Positions 24,962 through 33,050 of a stretch of DNA of 64,000 nt are shown piece after piece. Source of the stretch: Enterococcus pallens ATCC BAA-351. GTDB taxonomy: Bacteria; Bacillota; Bacilli; Lactobacillales; Enterococcaceae. Under the pieces are notes generated by a model. That model worked only from the letters and a program-made list of their open reading frames with translations. It was not told the DNA's origin and did no database searches. The translations under genes were made by a program, and so were the position numbers. The stretch is from the NCBI RefSeq assembly GCF_000407485.1, contig NZ_ASWD01000001.1, forward strand, positions 372,001 through 436,000. The letters run 5' to 3'. Within the stretch, counting starts at the first letter, position 1; each line of letters starts with the position of its first letter.

Positions 24962-26416
24962 GTGATTTGTATTTTCGGTTTTGATAAAAATACTTTACTA
25001 AAAAGAAAAATTGTTGATGCCTTGGATCAGCAAAGCCAGCCCCTTACATATAAAGAATTAGTAGACATCGTCCAAACTTCTAGCGTAGGTACTTTACAGG
25101 TCATTTGCCAAGAGCTGGCAGATCTGATGGAACAGCTGTATCCTGATCGCTCCTGCTCCATCGCTATTCAAAAAGAAAAGCAGGGTACCACCCTTACACT
25201 ATTTCGTTCGTCGGATAATTTGCAGTTGTTTTACGATTATTTGTATTCGTCAGATTTGGCCAGTGAAATTCTTCAAACACTTTTGTTGAAACGAAAGCTA
25301 TCGACTGTCCTGTTTTGTATCAATCATGGCATAAGTGAATCTAGTTTAAAGCGAAAGGTTAAAGATATTAACCGCGAAATTTCTGATTTTGATATACGGA
25401 TTACTTGTGCTAAACAATTGAGTTTAAAGGGACCAGAATCAAAAGTCCGTGCATTCTACTATATTTTTCTACGCAGTATGCATCGACAGTTCTTTACTAT
25501 CCCCAACATGACCACGTTGGACACAAGCTATCAGTTAGCCGAAGATATAGCGAAATACTTAAATGTATCAGGTGATTTGACTCTAGTTGAACGTTTTGCT
25601 TATTGGGTGTTGATTACTCAGTCGGCTCTTGCAAAAGGGAAGATACTCCAGCTTTCTAAAGCTGATTTAAGCAGGATGAATCTGTTAAATTATCCTGAAC
25701 CACCAGCATTTTTAGTTCACTGGTCGACGCAAGACTGGAATTTTTTATTGACCGTTGTTTATTGCTCCTTCTCGGAAAATTTTCAGCTGCCCATAAAGCC
25801 AGAACAATCAGTACCTGCTCCAGCGTTACAGGATTGGGTGCGTCTATTTCAAGAATATTTCCGACCGCTTAGTGTAGAAGAGGAACAATTTATTTACAGA
25901 AAATTGGATCAGCTGACCTTGACTCTGCATTTTTTCCCATTAAAAAGTACATTTCTAGCAACCCTTCAAGCATTTGTCGGCCTAGATGATCTAACTGAAA
26001 TGTATCCACTTTATTTAAAACGCTTCGCAACTTTTTGGTCGGAATGGTCAAAACAACTATCCGATCCAGAACTAGAGATGTTTCGCATGTTCAGCCTTTC
26101 CATCTGTATCTCGGTTATGCCGATGGACAAACTATTACCAGAAATTGCAATCTATGTTTATTCGGAAAACAGTGACTCATTTAAACAATACTTGAAGGTT
26201 AAGCTTAACTTTTATTACAGTAATCGTTACGCACTTAAGTTTGTCGAAACGCCTGAAGAAGCAGATTTATTACTAAGCACGGTGCCTTTTTACCAAAAGC
26301 AGCCTGCTCCTCAACAAAAACATTTAATCGTTCGCGCCCGCATCTCCCAAAAAGATTTAGACAATATTGAAAAATACTTACATGAATTATGCGAAAACCA
26401 ATTACAGGCAACCTAA
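24962..26416 (+). CDS. Mga-like regulator divergent from WxL operon
   Basis: 484 residues as written, from GTG. HTH region about 20-75 (LTYKELVDIVQTSSVGTLQV), a second HTH about 115-145 (ISESSLKRKVKDINREI), Mga core, and an EIIB-like C-terminus. The GTG at 24962 overlaps its only ribosome site, GAGGTGA; the best-spaced codon downstream is ATT at 24971, so a rare ATT start is possible. It is probably the activator of the WxL operon, being divergently placed at its head. The C-terminal PTS-like domain suggests control by sugar-dependent phosphorylation, as for Mga and AtxA. Confidence 0.87.
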   Translation: MICIFGFDKNTLLKRKIVDALDQQSQPLTYKELVDIVQTSSVGTLQVICQELADLMEQLYPDRSCSIAIQKEKQGTTLTLFRSSDNLQLFYDYLYSSDLASEILQTLLLKRKLSTVLFCINHGISESSLKRKVKDINREISDFDIRITCAKQLSLKGPESKVRAFYYIFLRSMHRQFFTIPNMTTLDTSYQLAEDIAKYLNVSGDLTLVERFAYWVLITQSALAKGKILQLSKADLSRMNLLNYPEPPAFLVHWSTQDWNFLLTVVYCSFSENFQLPIKPEQSVPAPALQDWVRLFQEYFRPLSVEEEQFIYRKLDQLTLTLHFFPLKSTFLATLQAFVGLDDLTEMYPLYLKRFATFWSEWSKQLSDPELEMFRMFSLSICISVMPMDKLLPEIAIYVYSENSDSFKQYLKVKLNFYYSNRYALKFVETPEEADLLLSTVPFYQKQPAPQQKHLIVRARISQKDLDNIEKYLHELCENQLQAT

Positions 26417-26450
26417 AAAAGCCGTTCTCTCATTTCTGAAAGAACGGCTT
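26415..26450 (-). terminator. Intrinsic terminator between convergent genes
   Basis: AAGCCGTTCT / AGAACGGCTT. The six A on the left give a T-run for the minus-strand acetyltransferase; the stem may also stop the plus-strand Mga-like gene. Confidence 0.8.
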
Positions 26451-26455
26451 ACAGT

Positions 26456-26863
26456 TTATCCAAAAACTTTCTCCAGCATAATTTCGTAAGGCTCTCCTAA
26501 TGGTGTAAATCCGCCAATCGGAACATATCCTAGCTTATGATAAAAATGCTGGGCAAACTCCGTCGACACTGTGGAGGTCATGACTCGTTCATGATCAAGC
26601 ACCCGCATTTCCGACTCCCAGAATTCAACAGCCTGGCGACCATAGCCATGGCCGCGATACTCTTCAAAAAAGTAAAGCATGGTCATAAACGGGATGCTGT
26701 CCCAGAAATAATTGTAACGTAGCCAGCCAATTTTTTGACGGTTTTCTTCTATTATATAGACACGATTTAGGTGAATACTGTTCAACAATTCCTGCTTGCC
26801 AATATGCGGATCGTTTTGGTCAAGGAATTGAATGTCATTAGTGACTGCTAGACGGATTTGCAT
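26456..26863 (-). CDS. GNAT-family N-acetyltransferase
   Basis: 135 residues. The acetyl-CoA binding motif is visible as EEYRGHGYGRQAVEFW (about 68-83), the R/Q-x-x-G-x-G/A loop of GNAT enzymes, followed by the strand and helix of motif B (FYHKLGYVPIGGF). Substrate unknown: such enzymes acetylate amines of small molecules, antibiotics or proteins. ATG start with GGGAGAG upstream. Single gene with its own terminator. Confidence 0.87.
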   Translation of the reverse strand: MQIRLAVTNDIQFLDQNDPHIGKQELLNSIHLNRVYIIEENRQKIGWLRYNYFWDSIPFMTMLYFFEEYRGHGYGRQAVEFWESEMRVLDHERVMTSTVSTEFAQHFYHKLGYVPIGGFTPLGEPYEIMLEKVFG

Positions 26864-26967
26864 GTGGATCTCTCCCTGCCTTTTCGAAAAGCAATGTCAA
26901 CTAGCGAAAACAACAAGCCTTCTAACCTAGTCATTTTACTATAGCCAGGTTTATTGGTGAATTAGTT

Positions 26968-27582
26968 TTACGCAGAATTTACTACACGAACATTGCACCT
27001 CAAAATTTTTTGTCCACTACTCCCCACTAAGTCAATTTCCCGAAAGTACTGATCTGCATATTCATAATGATGCTGTTGAACAAATTGATCCAACAGAGCT
27101 AAGGACTCAGCTAGCTTCTCAGTTGATCCGCTATGAATTATTTGACTGCACAGACGGCTTCCGGTAGTGACAAATTCTATTTCTTCAAAAAGTGGGTGGC
27201 AGTTGCTACGTTTAATTTCCTTGTAGGCCTCCTTGATAAAGGATTCTGTGAGAAACCCTGGCTGACGAACCAGTAACGTACAGTCTCTACTTTTTGACCT
27301 GTCCTCAAATTTGGGCAGCAATTGTTGCTTTTCCAAAGAGAAGACAGCATTTGGTTTCCATTGAGGTACTTTTGTCGTACCAACTTCTTTTTCATAAACC
27401 AATCGCATTCTTTGACTAAGATACTTCAGTACGCCTGCTCTCAAGGCCAAATCAAATTTAGCTGAACAATCATTTACTTGGAGCGCTAAGAAATATTGTT
27501 CAGGGATGAAGAGAATAGCGCCTTCCTTTTTCTGAAATGAATCTTTTAAACGATCATTTGATTGAATGTTCACCTCGATCAC
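26968..27582 (-). CDS. GyrI-like small-molecule-binding protein
   Basis: About 204 residues. It has the size and pattern of stand-alone GyrI-like/SOUL-type domains: paired halves with WKPNAVFSLEKQQ, then KEAYKEIKRSNCHPL and a hydrophobic C-terminal strand. Such proteins bind hydrophobic compounds, or hydrolyse some of them. The call rests on general resemblance only. The GTG at 27582 lies nearly on AAAGGAA; the GTG at 27573 is better spaced. It is monocistronic. No HTH domain is attached. Confidence 0.55.
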   Translation of the reverse strand: MIEVNIQSNDRLKDSFQKKEGAILFIPEQYFLALQVNDCSAKFDLALRAGVLKYLSQRMRLVYEKEVGTTKVPQWKPNAVFSLEKQQLLPKFEDRSKSRDCTLLVRQPGFLTESFIKEAYKEIKRSNCHPLFEEIEFVTTGSRLCSQIIHSGSTEKLAESLALLDQFVQQHHYEYADQYFREIDLVGSSGQKILRCNVRVVNSA

Positions 27583-27668
27583 TTCCTTTGCTGATTAGTC
27601 TAAAGTAGAAAAATCAAGCGGAAGTCAATCAAGTGTCAATTGTTCCTCAAGTTTTTAGGCTTGAATGA

Positions 27669-27703
27669 CAAAAAGGCCGCTCCTCTTGATTGAGAAACGG
27701 CTG
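27669..27703 (-). terminator. Probable terminator
   Basis: Minus-strand GCCGTTTCTC / GAGGAGCGGC with one mismatch and a six-nt loop, then CTTTTT. It ends the Ser-rich protein gene at 27725. Confidence 0.7.
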
Positions 27704-27724
27704 CTTACTGCTTTAATAGTTAAG

Positions 27725-28675
27725 TTAATCAGCTGCACTTGAGCTTGGCTGAGTGGTTGAACTAGAACTTGATCCACTGGTTGAAGAACTGGATTCGGTT
27801 GTAGATTCTTCCGCCGCTTTAGAACGGCTGATGCTGTCCGCACGCGATTGACTGATGCGAGCATAAGAGTCATAGGTTTTCTGCTTCTCATCCACTTCTT
27901 TTTGGATTTTTTGCAGTTCCTTGTTTTTTTCCTCCAGCACCTTAGCTTGACGTTGACGATAGCTGGCTGCTGCTGAAGCAATCGCACTTTCGTCCTGTTG
28001 CATTTTCGCCGCGAATTGCTCATTAGAGTCGCTTAGCTTGGTACGAATTGGTTCCAGCTTAGCTAGAAGATCCTTTTTGTAATCTCCTTCCGGCAACAAA
28101 GCCACTGCCTGCACCGTGCCTAAATAATCAGATAAGGAAATACTTTTACTGCTGGTTAAAGTCGTCACTGACTGATCAGCGGCTTTATACTTCTCTGCCT
28201 GCTCCTTGGCAATCGACAAAATCATTTGGATGTCCTGGCCCCAGCTGATATCCTTTGCATCGCTTTCCTGCAGCCGCGACTCCAAATCAGGAATCGTATT
28301 TTCACTGTCTGGCGATTTTAATACCGGGTGGGCTAACAGCTCCATTCCGTTTAGTACATTCGATTCAAATAATTGATTCATTTGTTGCTGAATCGAAAAG
28401 TTTTCCTTGGCCTGCTTAATCGCTTCAACGGTTTTCGCCTCACCGGCACCATTGACCTCATTAGCCAATTGATCAAACTGATCTTCACTCAATTCTTTGG
28501 CAAAGTAGCCAGACTCCTGGTCGCTGTACAAATTCTTCAATTTTTGATTGAAGGCTTCTTTTCGTTCATTCTGCGTCTCTACTACTCTGTCTTGATAAAT
28601 CCGATAACCGGCAAACGAAACCGAACCGATAACCAGTATCCCTAGAAATAGCCAACCGATCATTTTCTTGGTCAA
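27725..28675 (-). CDS. Membrane-anchored coiled-coil protein with Ser-rich tail
   Basis: 316 residues. Single membrane anchor at residues 7-25 after MTKKM, so the remainder is extracellular. An alpha-helical, acidic region follows, then a strong coiled coil (about 215-275, rich in Lys, Glu and Gln) and a tail of Ser/Thr (TESSSSTSGSSSSSTTQPSS). No enzymatic motif is visible. Architecture recalls wall- or division-associated anchors of enterococci, but I cannot name a family. The Ser-rich tail resembles that of the class A PBP at 12717. Single gene. Confidence 0.72.
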   Translation of the reverse strand: MTKKMIGWLFLGILVIGSVSFAGYRIYQDRVVETQNERKEAFNQKLKNLYSDQESGYFAKELSEDQFDQLANEVNGAGEAKTVEAIKQAKENFSIQQQMNQLFESNVLNGMELLAHPVLKSPDSENTIPDLESRLQESDAKDISWGQDIQMILSIAKEQAEKYKAADQSVTTLTSSKSISLSDYLGTVQAVALLPEGDYKKDLLAKLEPIRTKLSDSNEQFAAKMQQDESAIASAAASYRQRQAKVLEEKNKELQKIQKEVDEKQKTYDSYARISQSRADSISRSKAAEESTTESSSSTSGSSSSSTTQPSSSAAD

Positions 28676-28721
28676 GCTGTTTCCTCCTTGTCCCTCAAAA
28701 GTTAGTCATTTTAAAAAATCT

Positions 28722-29087
28722 TTACCCTAAGCTAAACAAAATTAAATGCATAAGTGCAAGACATCCTGCTGAATTAATTATTACTCTAGAAAGCCGCTTT
28801 GTCAGCTGGTTCTTCGGGTGCTTTCGGAATAGATAATGGATGATCGTATGCACAATCAAAAACATATCTACTAAATAGAATCCCATCTTTCCTGACCCAT
28901 GAATCACTAAAAATAAAACAATCACGTACAACGGAAGATGCAAAAGCAAAAAAAGTCGATAGGCCGCTTCATCAGATAAATCCTTCAGCCCAATAAACAT
29001 TTGCCATTCTTTATTTCGGATGGCATCCATCTCATGGATAAACAATAAGGCTAATACTATGGAAAATAGCATAGTCAATCCAATCAT
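28722..29087 (-). CDS. Four-helix membrane protein (DUF6713-like)
   Basis: 121 residues from ATG 29087, chosen for AGGAGGGAATTC immediately upstream; longer in-frame extensions lack a site. Hydrophobic segments at about 2-18, 43-62, 66-86 and 100-120. The motif HEMDAIRNKEWQMF after the first segment is distinctive and reminds me of a small family of uncharacterised membrane proteins; the family number is from memory. Function unknown. Confidence 0.65.
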   Translation of the reverse strand: MIGLTMLFSIVLALLFIHEMDAIRNKEWQMFIGLKDLSDEAAYRLFLLLHLPLYVIVLFLVIHGSGKMGFYLVDMFLIVHTIIHYLFRKHPKNQLTKRLSRVIINSAGCLALMHLILFSLG

Positions 29088-29393
29088 GAATTCCCTCCTG
29101 ACAACCGCAGAACCGTAAATCAATAGTTTTATTTTTGCTTTCAAACTTTTCGTTTGGCTGTCTCCAAACGAAAGATTTTTTTCTGTGCCTGCTTCTTCTC
29201 ACAGACAGTGAGCAGTCATCGTAAAACCTTTTCTGCTTTAAATGGCTGCTTATAGTCAAATTCCCAATTGTTCACATTATAACATCTAATTTTGACAGAT
29301 TATCAAGTAATCGTCAAATCTATATGGAAGTTTTAAAAATTTGCAGAAAAAAACCTGATCTTCTCACTAAGGCGTGAAAAAATCAGGCTGCTA
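29088..29393. other. Intergenic region
   Basis: It holds the ribosome site of the 29087 gene, AT-rich promoter-like DNA (about 29230-29320) and, at its right end, the aminotransferase terminator. I see no further gene. Confidence 0.5.
29347..29387 (-). terminator. Rho-independent terminator
   Basis: Minus-strand CCTGAT...TCAC / GTGA...ATCAGG stem with seven T following. It ends the aminotransferase gene. Confidence 0.75.
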
Positions 29394-30560
29394 TTATTTT
29401 GTTTGCAATCTCGTCACAAAGCTTTCCAATCGTTTAACGGCTTCTTTTAATTCATCAATCGAATACGCATAGGATAATCGTAAAAATCCTTCTCCGCTAT
29501 CACCAAAGGCCGACCCAGGGACAACCGCCAGCTTCTCTTCATCCAATAGCCGCAAAGCAAATTCTTCACTGGTAATACCAAATTGACTAACCTGCGGGAA
29601 TAAATAGAAGGCCCCTTTTGCCCGATAACAAGGCAAACCAATTCGAGTCAATTCGTGGTGCAGAAAGTTGCGACGTTCCTCATAAGAAACTCGCATTGTC
29701 TCAACTGTATCGTGCCAATCCTTCAAGCCTTCCAACGCCGCATACTGACTAGCGGTTGGAGCGGCCATGATGATGTATTGATGGACCTTCAGCATTTGCT
29801 GCATAAACATTTCTGGTCCAGCCACAAAGCCTAAGCGCCAGCCAGTCATCGCAAAGCCTTTAGAAAAGCCGTTAATGACAATCGTTCGTTCTCGCATATC
29901 AGGTAATGAAGCAATACTGACGAATTCTTCATCATACAATAATTCCGCATAAATTTCGTCTGATAGAACCAACAAATCATGCTTTTTCACTACATCCGCA
30001 ATTTTAATTAAGGATTCACGATCCATTACCGCACCAGTCGGATTATTCGGATAGGACAGAATCAAGATTTTACTTTTTTCTGTAATGACCGCTTCCAGCT
30101 GTTCCGGTGTAAGTTTGAACTCATTTTCGGCTTGTAAATCAATGGTAACTGCCTTGCCATGAACCATTTGGGTAATTGGCTCGTAGCAAACAAAACAAGG
30201 CTGTGGGATAATTACCTCATCGCCTGGATCAATAAAGACTCGCAGCGCTAAGTCAATCGCTTCACTTCCGCCAACAGTTACAATTACTTCTGAATCCGGG
30301 CGATATTTCACACCCACTCGTTCCGTTAAATATTCGCTAATTCGTTCTCGCAAAGGTAACAACCCAGCATTTGCGGTATAAAATGTTCGACCTTCTCGCA
30401 GCGAACGAATGCCTTCCTCTGTCATATGACGCGGTGTATCAAAGTCGGGCTCTCCAACCCCTAAAGAAATTGCATCCGGCTGTTCAGAAACAATATCGAA
30501 AAATTTTCGAATACCTGAAGGCTGGATGTCTTCCATTTGTTTCGCTAAGAAATTTCTCAT
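29394..30560 (-). CDS. Class I aminotransferase (PLP dependent)
   Basis: 388 residues, the standard length. PLP-binding Lys lies in NGFSKGFAMTGWRLGF; YPNNPTGAV and SDEIYAELLY carry the conserved Asn, Asp and Tyr; a conserved Arg is in FLRLSYAYS. It transfers amino groups between amino acids and 2-oxo acids in the cytoplasm; the subgroup resembles PatA/aspartate and aromatic aminotransferases, and the substrate is unresolved. It overlaps the Lrp-type regulator upstream by 4 nt, so that regulator probably controls it in response to an amino acid. Confidence 0.93.
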   Translation of the reverse strand: MRNFLAKQMEDIQPSGIRKFFDIVSEQPDAISLGVGEPDFDTPRHMTEEGIRSLREGRTFYTANAGLLPLRERISEYLTERVGVKYRPDSEVIVTVGGSEAIDLALRVFIDPGDEVIIPQPCFVCYEPITQMVHGKAVTIDLQAENEFKLTPEQLEAVITEKSKILILSYPNNPTGAVMDRESLIKIADVVKKHDLLVLSDEIYAELLYDEEFVSIASLPDMRERTIVINGFSKGFAMTGWRLGFVAGPEMFMQQMLKVHQYIIMAAPTASQYAALEGLKDWHDTVETMRVSYEERRNFLHHELTRIGLPCYRAKGAFYLFPQVSQFGITSEEFALRLLDEEKLAVVPGSAFGDSGEGFLRLSYAYSIDELKEAVKRLESFVTRLQTK

Positions 30561-31051
30561 GGCGACACCATGATCCGGTGATCCGTATTATCGTCCTCCA
30601 GATCAATTCCCCATTGCTTGAATTTATCCAGCAGGAAGTGGGTTCTTGTCCCGGTAACCTCTGGAATTGGTGCTAAATTACTCGAAATAAATTTGGAGAT
30701 TTCTTTGATATTGCGTCCTTGAACCAAGACGATAAAATCAAATCCGCCACTGATAAAGTATAAGGATTCTACCTCTGGAAACTTGCGAATGGTATCGCCA
30801 ACTTTTTTGTAGCCATCTTCACCTTGTGGCAAGGTGCTGATTTCGACCAAGGCTTCGATCCAATCATCTTCCACCTTGTCCCAGTCAACTAACGCACGAT
30901 AGCCGGCAATTACTTTGGCGTCTTCCAAACGTTTAATCTCCGCGGCCACAATGCTCTCTTCTTCCCCTAGCATAATGGCATATTCTTGTGTTGTTAACCG
31001 ACAGTCTTTTTCGATCAATTTTAACAATTGATGCTGTTTGGCTTTTTCCAT
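30557..31051 (-). CDS. Lrp/AsnC-family regulator
   Basis: 164 residues. N-terminal winged HTH (CRLTTQEYAIMLGEEESIVAAEI) and C-terminal RAM ligand-binding domain (VEALVEISTLPQGE; VESLYFISGGFDFIVLVQG). Feast/famine-type regulators sense amino acids and often control the adjacent aminotransferase or transporter. Translationally coupled (ATGA overlap) to the aminotransferase. Its promoter (31095-31123) overlaps the terminator of the ABC operon upstream. Confidence 0.92.
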   Translation of the reverse strand: MEKAKQHQLLKLIEKDCRLTTQEYAIMLGEEESIVAAEIKRLEDAKVIAGYRALVDWDKVEDDWIEALVEISTLPQGEDGYKKVGDTIRKFPEVESLYFISGGFDFIVLVQGRNIKEISKFISSNLAPIPEVTGTRTHFLLDKFKQWGIDLEDDNTDHRIMVSP

Positions 31052-31094
31052 AGCAAACCCTCACAGTCCTTCATTATTTTTTGGTTGTCTCTTT

Positions 31095-31123
31095 ATTATT
31101 CACAAAAAAAGTCCAGCTGTCAA
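31095..31123 (-). promoter_or_regulatory. Promoter of lrp-aminotransferase operon
   Basis: Minus strand: TTGACA (plus 31118-31123), 17 nt, AATAAT (plus 31095-31100). The -35 box is part of the terminator stem that ends the preceding ABC operon. Confidence 0.6.
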
Positions 31124-31144
31124 TTTAACTTTTGACAGTTGGAC
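31104..31144 (-). terminator. Rho-independent terminator of ABC efflux operon
   Basis: Minus-strand GTCCAACTGTCAA / TTGACAGCTGGAC with one mismatch, followed by seven T. Confidence 0.85.
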
Positions 31145-31152
31145 TTTTGGCT

Positions 31153-32367
31153 TTAACGTAAAATATCAATCAAATCTTTCCGGGCAGCTTCAGAAGCTGG
31201 CATTACCGAGAAGACTAGGCCAATACCACTGGAAACACCGACTGCTAGTAACACGGTGAACAGATCAATCGTTACCTCAAGTTCCATGGTTGAGCCCAAA
31301 GCATAAGCTAGGATCATACCGACGATATAGCCGATAATCCCTCCGACTAGAGTCAAGGTCATGCCTTCCAGCAAGAACTGAGTCCGAATTGCTCCCCGAG
31401 TTGCCCCTAGCGCACGCCGAATCCCAATCTCTTTGGTTCGTTCAGAAACCGAGATATACATCATATTCATTACGCCGACTCCAGCAATAAAGAGTGAAAT
31501 TCCGGCAACGGAACTAATGAAGACAGTGATGGTACTCATCATGTTGCTGATTTCATCGGTCATCATCGCCATATTGGAAACTGAATACTTACCTAGGTCA
31601 CGCATCATACCCTTTTCTTCCAGGGTCTTGATAGCTTTATCAGCGACCTTGTTCATTTGCGCCCCTGAAGATAAAACCAAAGTAATCGAGCTAGTATCTT
31701 CAGAGTTACCGAAAACTTGTTTATAAGTTTCAAGTGGAATCTCGATAGCAGCTGCACCATTAGAAAACATGGTGTCTCCTTCTACCTTAGGATATACACC
31801 GACAATCGTCATCACTGCACCTTTATCCATCGTAATTCCGCGACCAATAGCTTGCTCGCTGCCACCATATAGCTCTTCAGCCAATCCTTCATCAATGGTT
31901 ACAATTTTCTCAATGGTTTCATTATCATATGAAGTTAGCGCTCGACCAGCAACGGCTTCAGTACCTTCTCCATCTTTTATTCCAAGACGATAGTCCTTTG
32001 TTTTTCCACGAACTGACAAAGTTTGCGAGAAATAGTACATATCCGAAGTATAATCGGGTAAAGGATATTCAATCGATTCAACCCCAGGAATTTGCTCTAA
32101 AGCAGTGAAATCTGTTTTGGGTATCAAATCCATATTTGAATTATACAGGTTCCAGTCATCGGGTGTAAATTGCAGATTTACCTCCAAACGATCGGAATCA
32201 CCAGAAGACAGTGCACTGATCATTTGCTTTTCATAAGCCTTACCAATCGAAAGAATGGCAATAACCGCTGCAATCCCGATAATAATCCCAAACATCGTCA
32301 AAAAGCTGCGTTTTTTATTTTTGAAAATAGATCCTAATGAGGATCGCCAGTTTACGTATAGCTTCAT
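31153..32367 (-). CDS. MacB/YknZ-type ABC transporter permease
   Basis: 404 residues. N-terminal membrane segment (about 20-40, MFGIIIGIAAVIAILSIG), a large extracellular MacB_PCD domain (about 45-245), then three membrane segments of an FtsX domain (about 280-395), with the signature VSERTKEIGIRRALGATR. It is the permease of a mechanotransmission-type exporter, working with the ATPase and adaptor encoded just upstream. Its start overlaps the ATPase stop by 4 nt (ATGA). Substrate unknown; homologues handle antimicrobial peptides, toxins or macrolides. Confidence 0.93.
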   Translation of the reverse strand: MKLYVNWRSSLGSIFKNKKRSFLTMFGIIIGIAAVIAILSIGKAYEKQMISALSSGDSDRLEVNLQFTPDDWNLYNSNMDLIPKTDFTALEQIPGVESIEYPLPDYTSDMYYFSQTLSVRGKTKDYRLGIKDGEGTEAVAGRALTSYDNETIEKIVTIDEGLAEELYGGSEQAIGRGITMDKGAVMTIVGVYPKVEGDTMFSNGAAAIEIPLETYKQVFGNSEDTSSITLVLSSGAQMNKVADKAIKTLEEKGMMRDLGKYSVSNMAMMTDEISNMMSTITVFISSVAGISLFIAGVGVMNMMYISVSERTKEIGIRRALGATRGAIRTQFLLEGMTLTLVGGIIGYIVGMILAYALGSTMELEVTIDLFTVLLAVGVSSGIGLVFSVMPASEAARKDLIDILR

Positions 32368-33050
32368 TCGCTGACCACCGCCTTGTCTTCGATAATCGCT
32401 CCATCACGAATCGAAACTAAACGAGTACAATAAGGAACAACCTCTGGATCATGGGTAACCATGAAAATCGTTGCCCCCTCCTTGCGGTTTAACTCCTTAA
32501 ACAGCTCCATAATTTCTTGTGAAGTATGGGTATCCAAGGCGCCTGTCGGTTCATCAGCAATCAAAAACTTCGGCTGATTAATCAGTGCTCGAGCAATCGC
32601 TACCCGCTGCTGTTGACCACCTGACAATTGCTTCGGATGCTTTTCTGCCTTATCCGCCAAACCAACCTTTTCCAAGGCGGTCATTACCCGCTCTTTGGTT
32701 TGATGAAAACCTAAACCACTGTATAATAGCGGCAGCTCTACGTTCTCATAGACGGTATTGTTTTCGATTAGACTGAAATTTTGAAAGACAAAGCCGACGA
32801 TTTCGTTGCGAACTCTGGATAAACGATCATCTGATGAGGTCACTAAGTTTTCTCCCTCAAACAAATACTCCCCTTCAAATTTGGTGTCAATGAACCCCAA
32901 GGTGTTGATCAAGGTTGATTTTCCTGATCCAGAAGGCCCCATTACCGCAATCATTTCCCCGGCATCTGCAAATAGATTAATATCCTTTAATACATGCAGT
33001 GTCTCTTCTTCTGATCGGTAGTATTTATTGATGTTTTTCAACTCGATCAT
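32364..33050 (-). CDS. ABC transporter ATPase (MacB/LolD/YknY type)
   Basis: 228 residues. Walker [10 protein letters not shown], signature LSGGQQQRVAIARAL, Walker B FLIADEPTGALD and H-loop VTHDPEVV are all intact. It powers the permease at 31153. The start lies one base from the stop of the adaptor gene, so the adaptor, ATPase and permease are tightly coupled. Confidence 0.95.
   Translation of the reverse strand: MIELKNINKYYRSEEETLHVLKDINLFADAGEMIAVMGPSGSGKSTLINTLGFIDTKFEGEYLFEGENLVTSSDDRLSRVRNEIVGFVFQNFSLIENNTVYENVELPLLYSGLGFHQTKERVMTALEKVGLADKAEKHPKQLSGGQQQRVAIARALINQPKFLIADEPTGALDTHTSQEIMELFKELNRKEGATIFMVTHDPEVVPYCTRLVSIRDGAIIEDKAVVSE

Noticed and set aside
27655-28023. 122-codon minus-strand frame
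   Set aside because: It lies inside the coding region of the Ser-rich membrane-anchored protein (27725-28675) in another frame and has Arg/Lys/Gln-biased composition.
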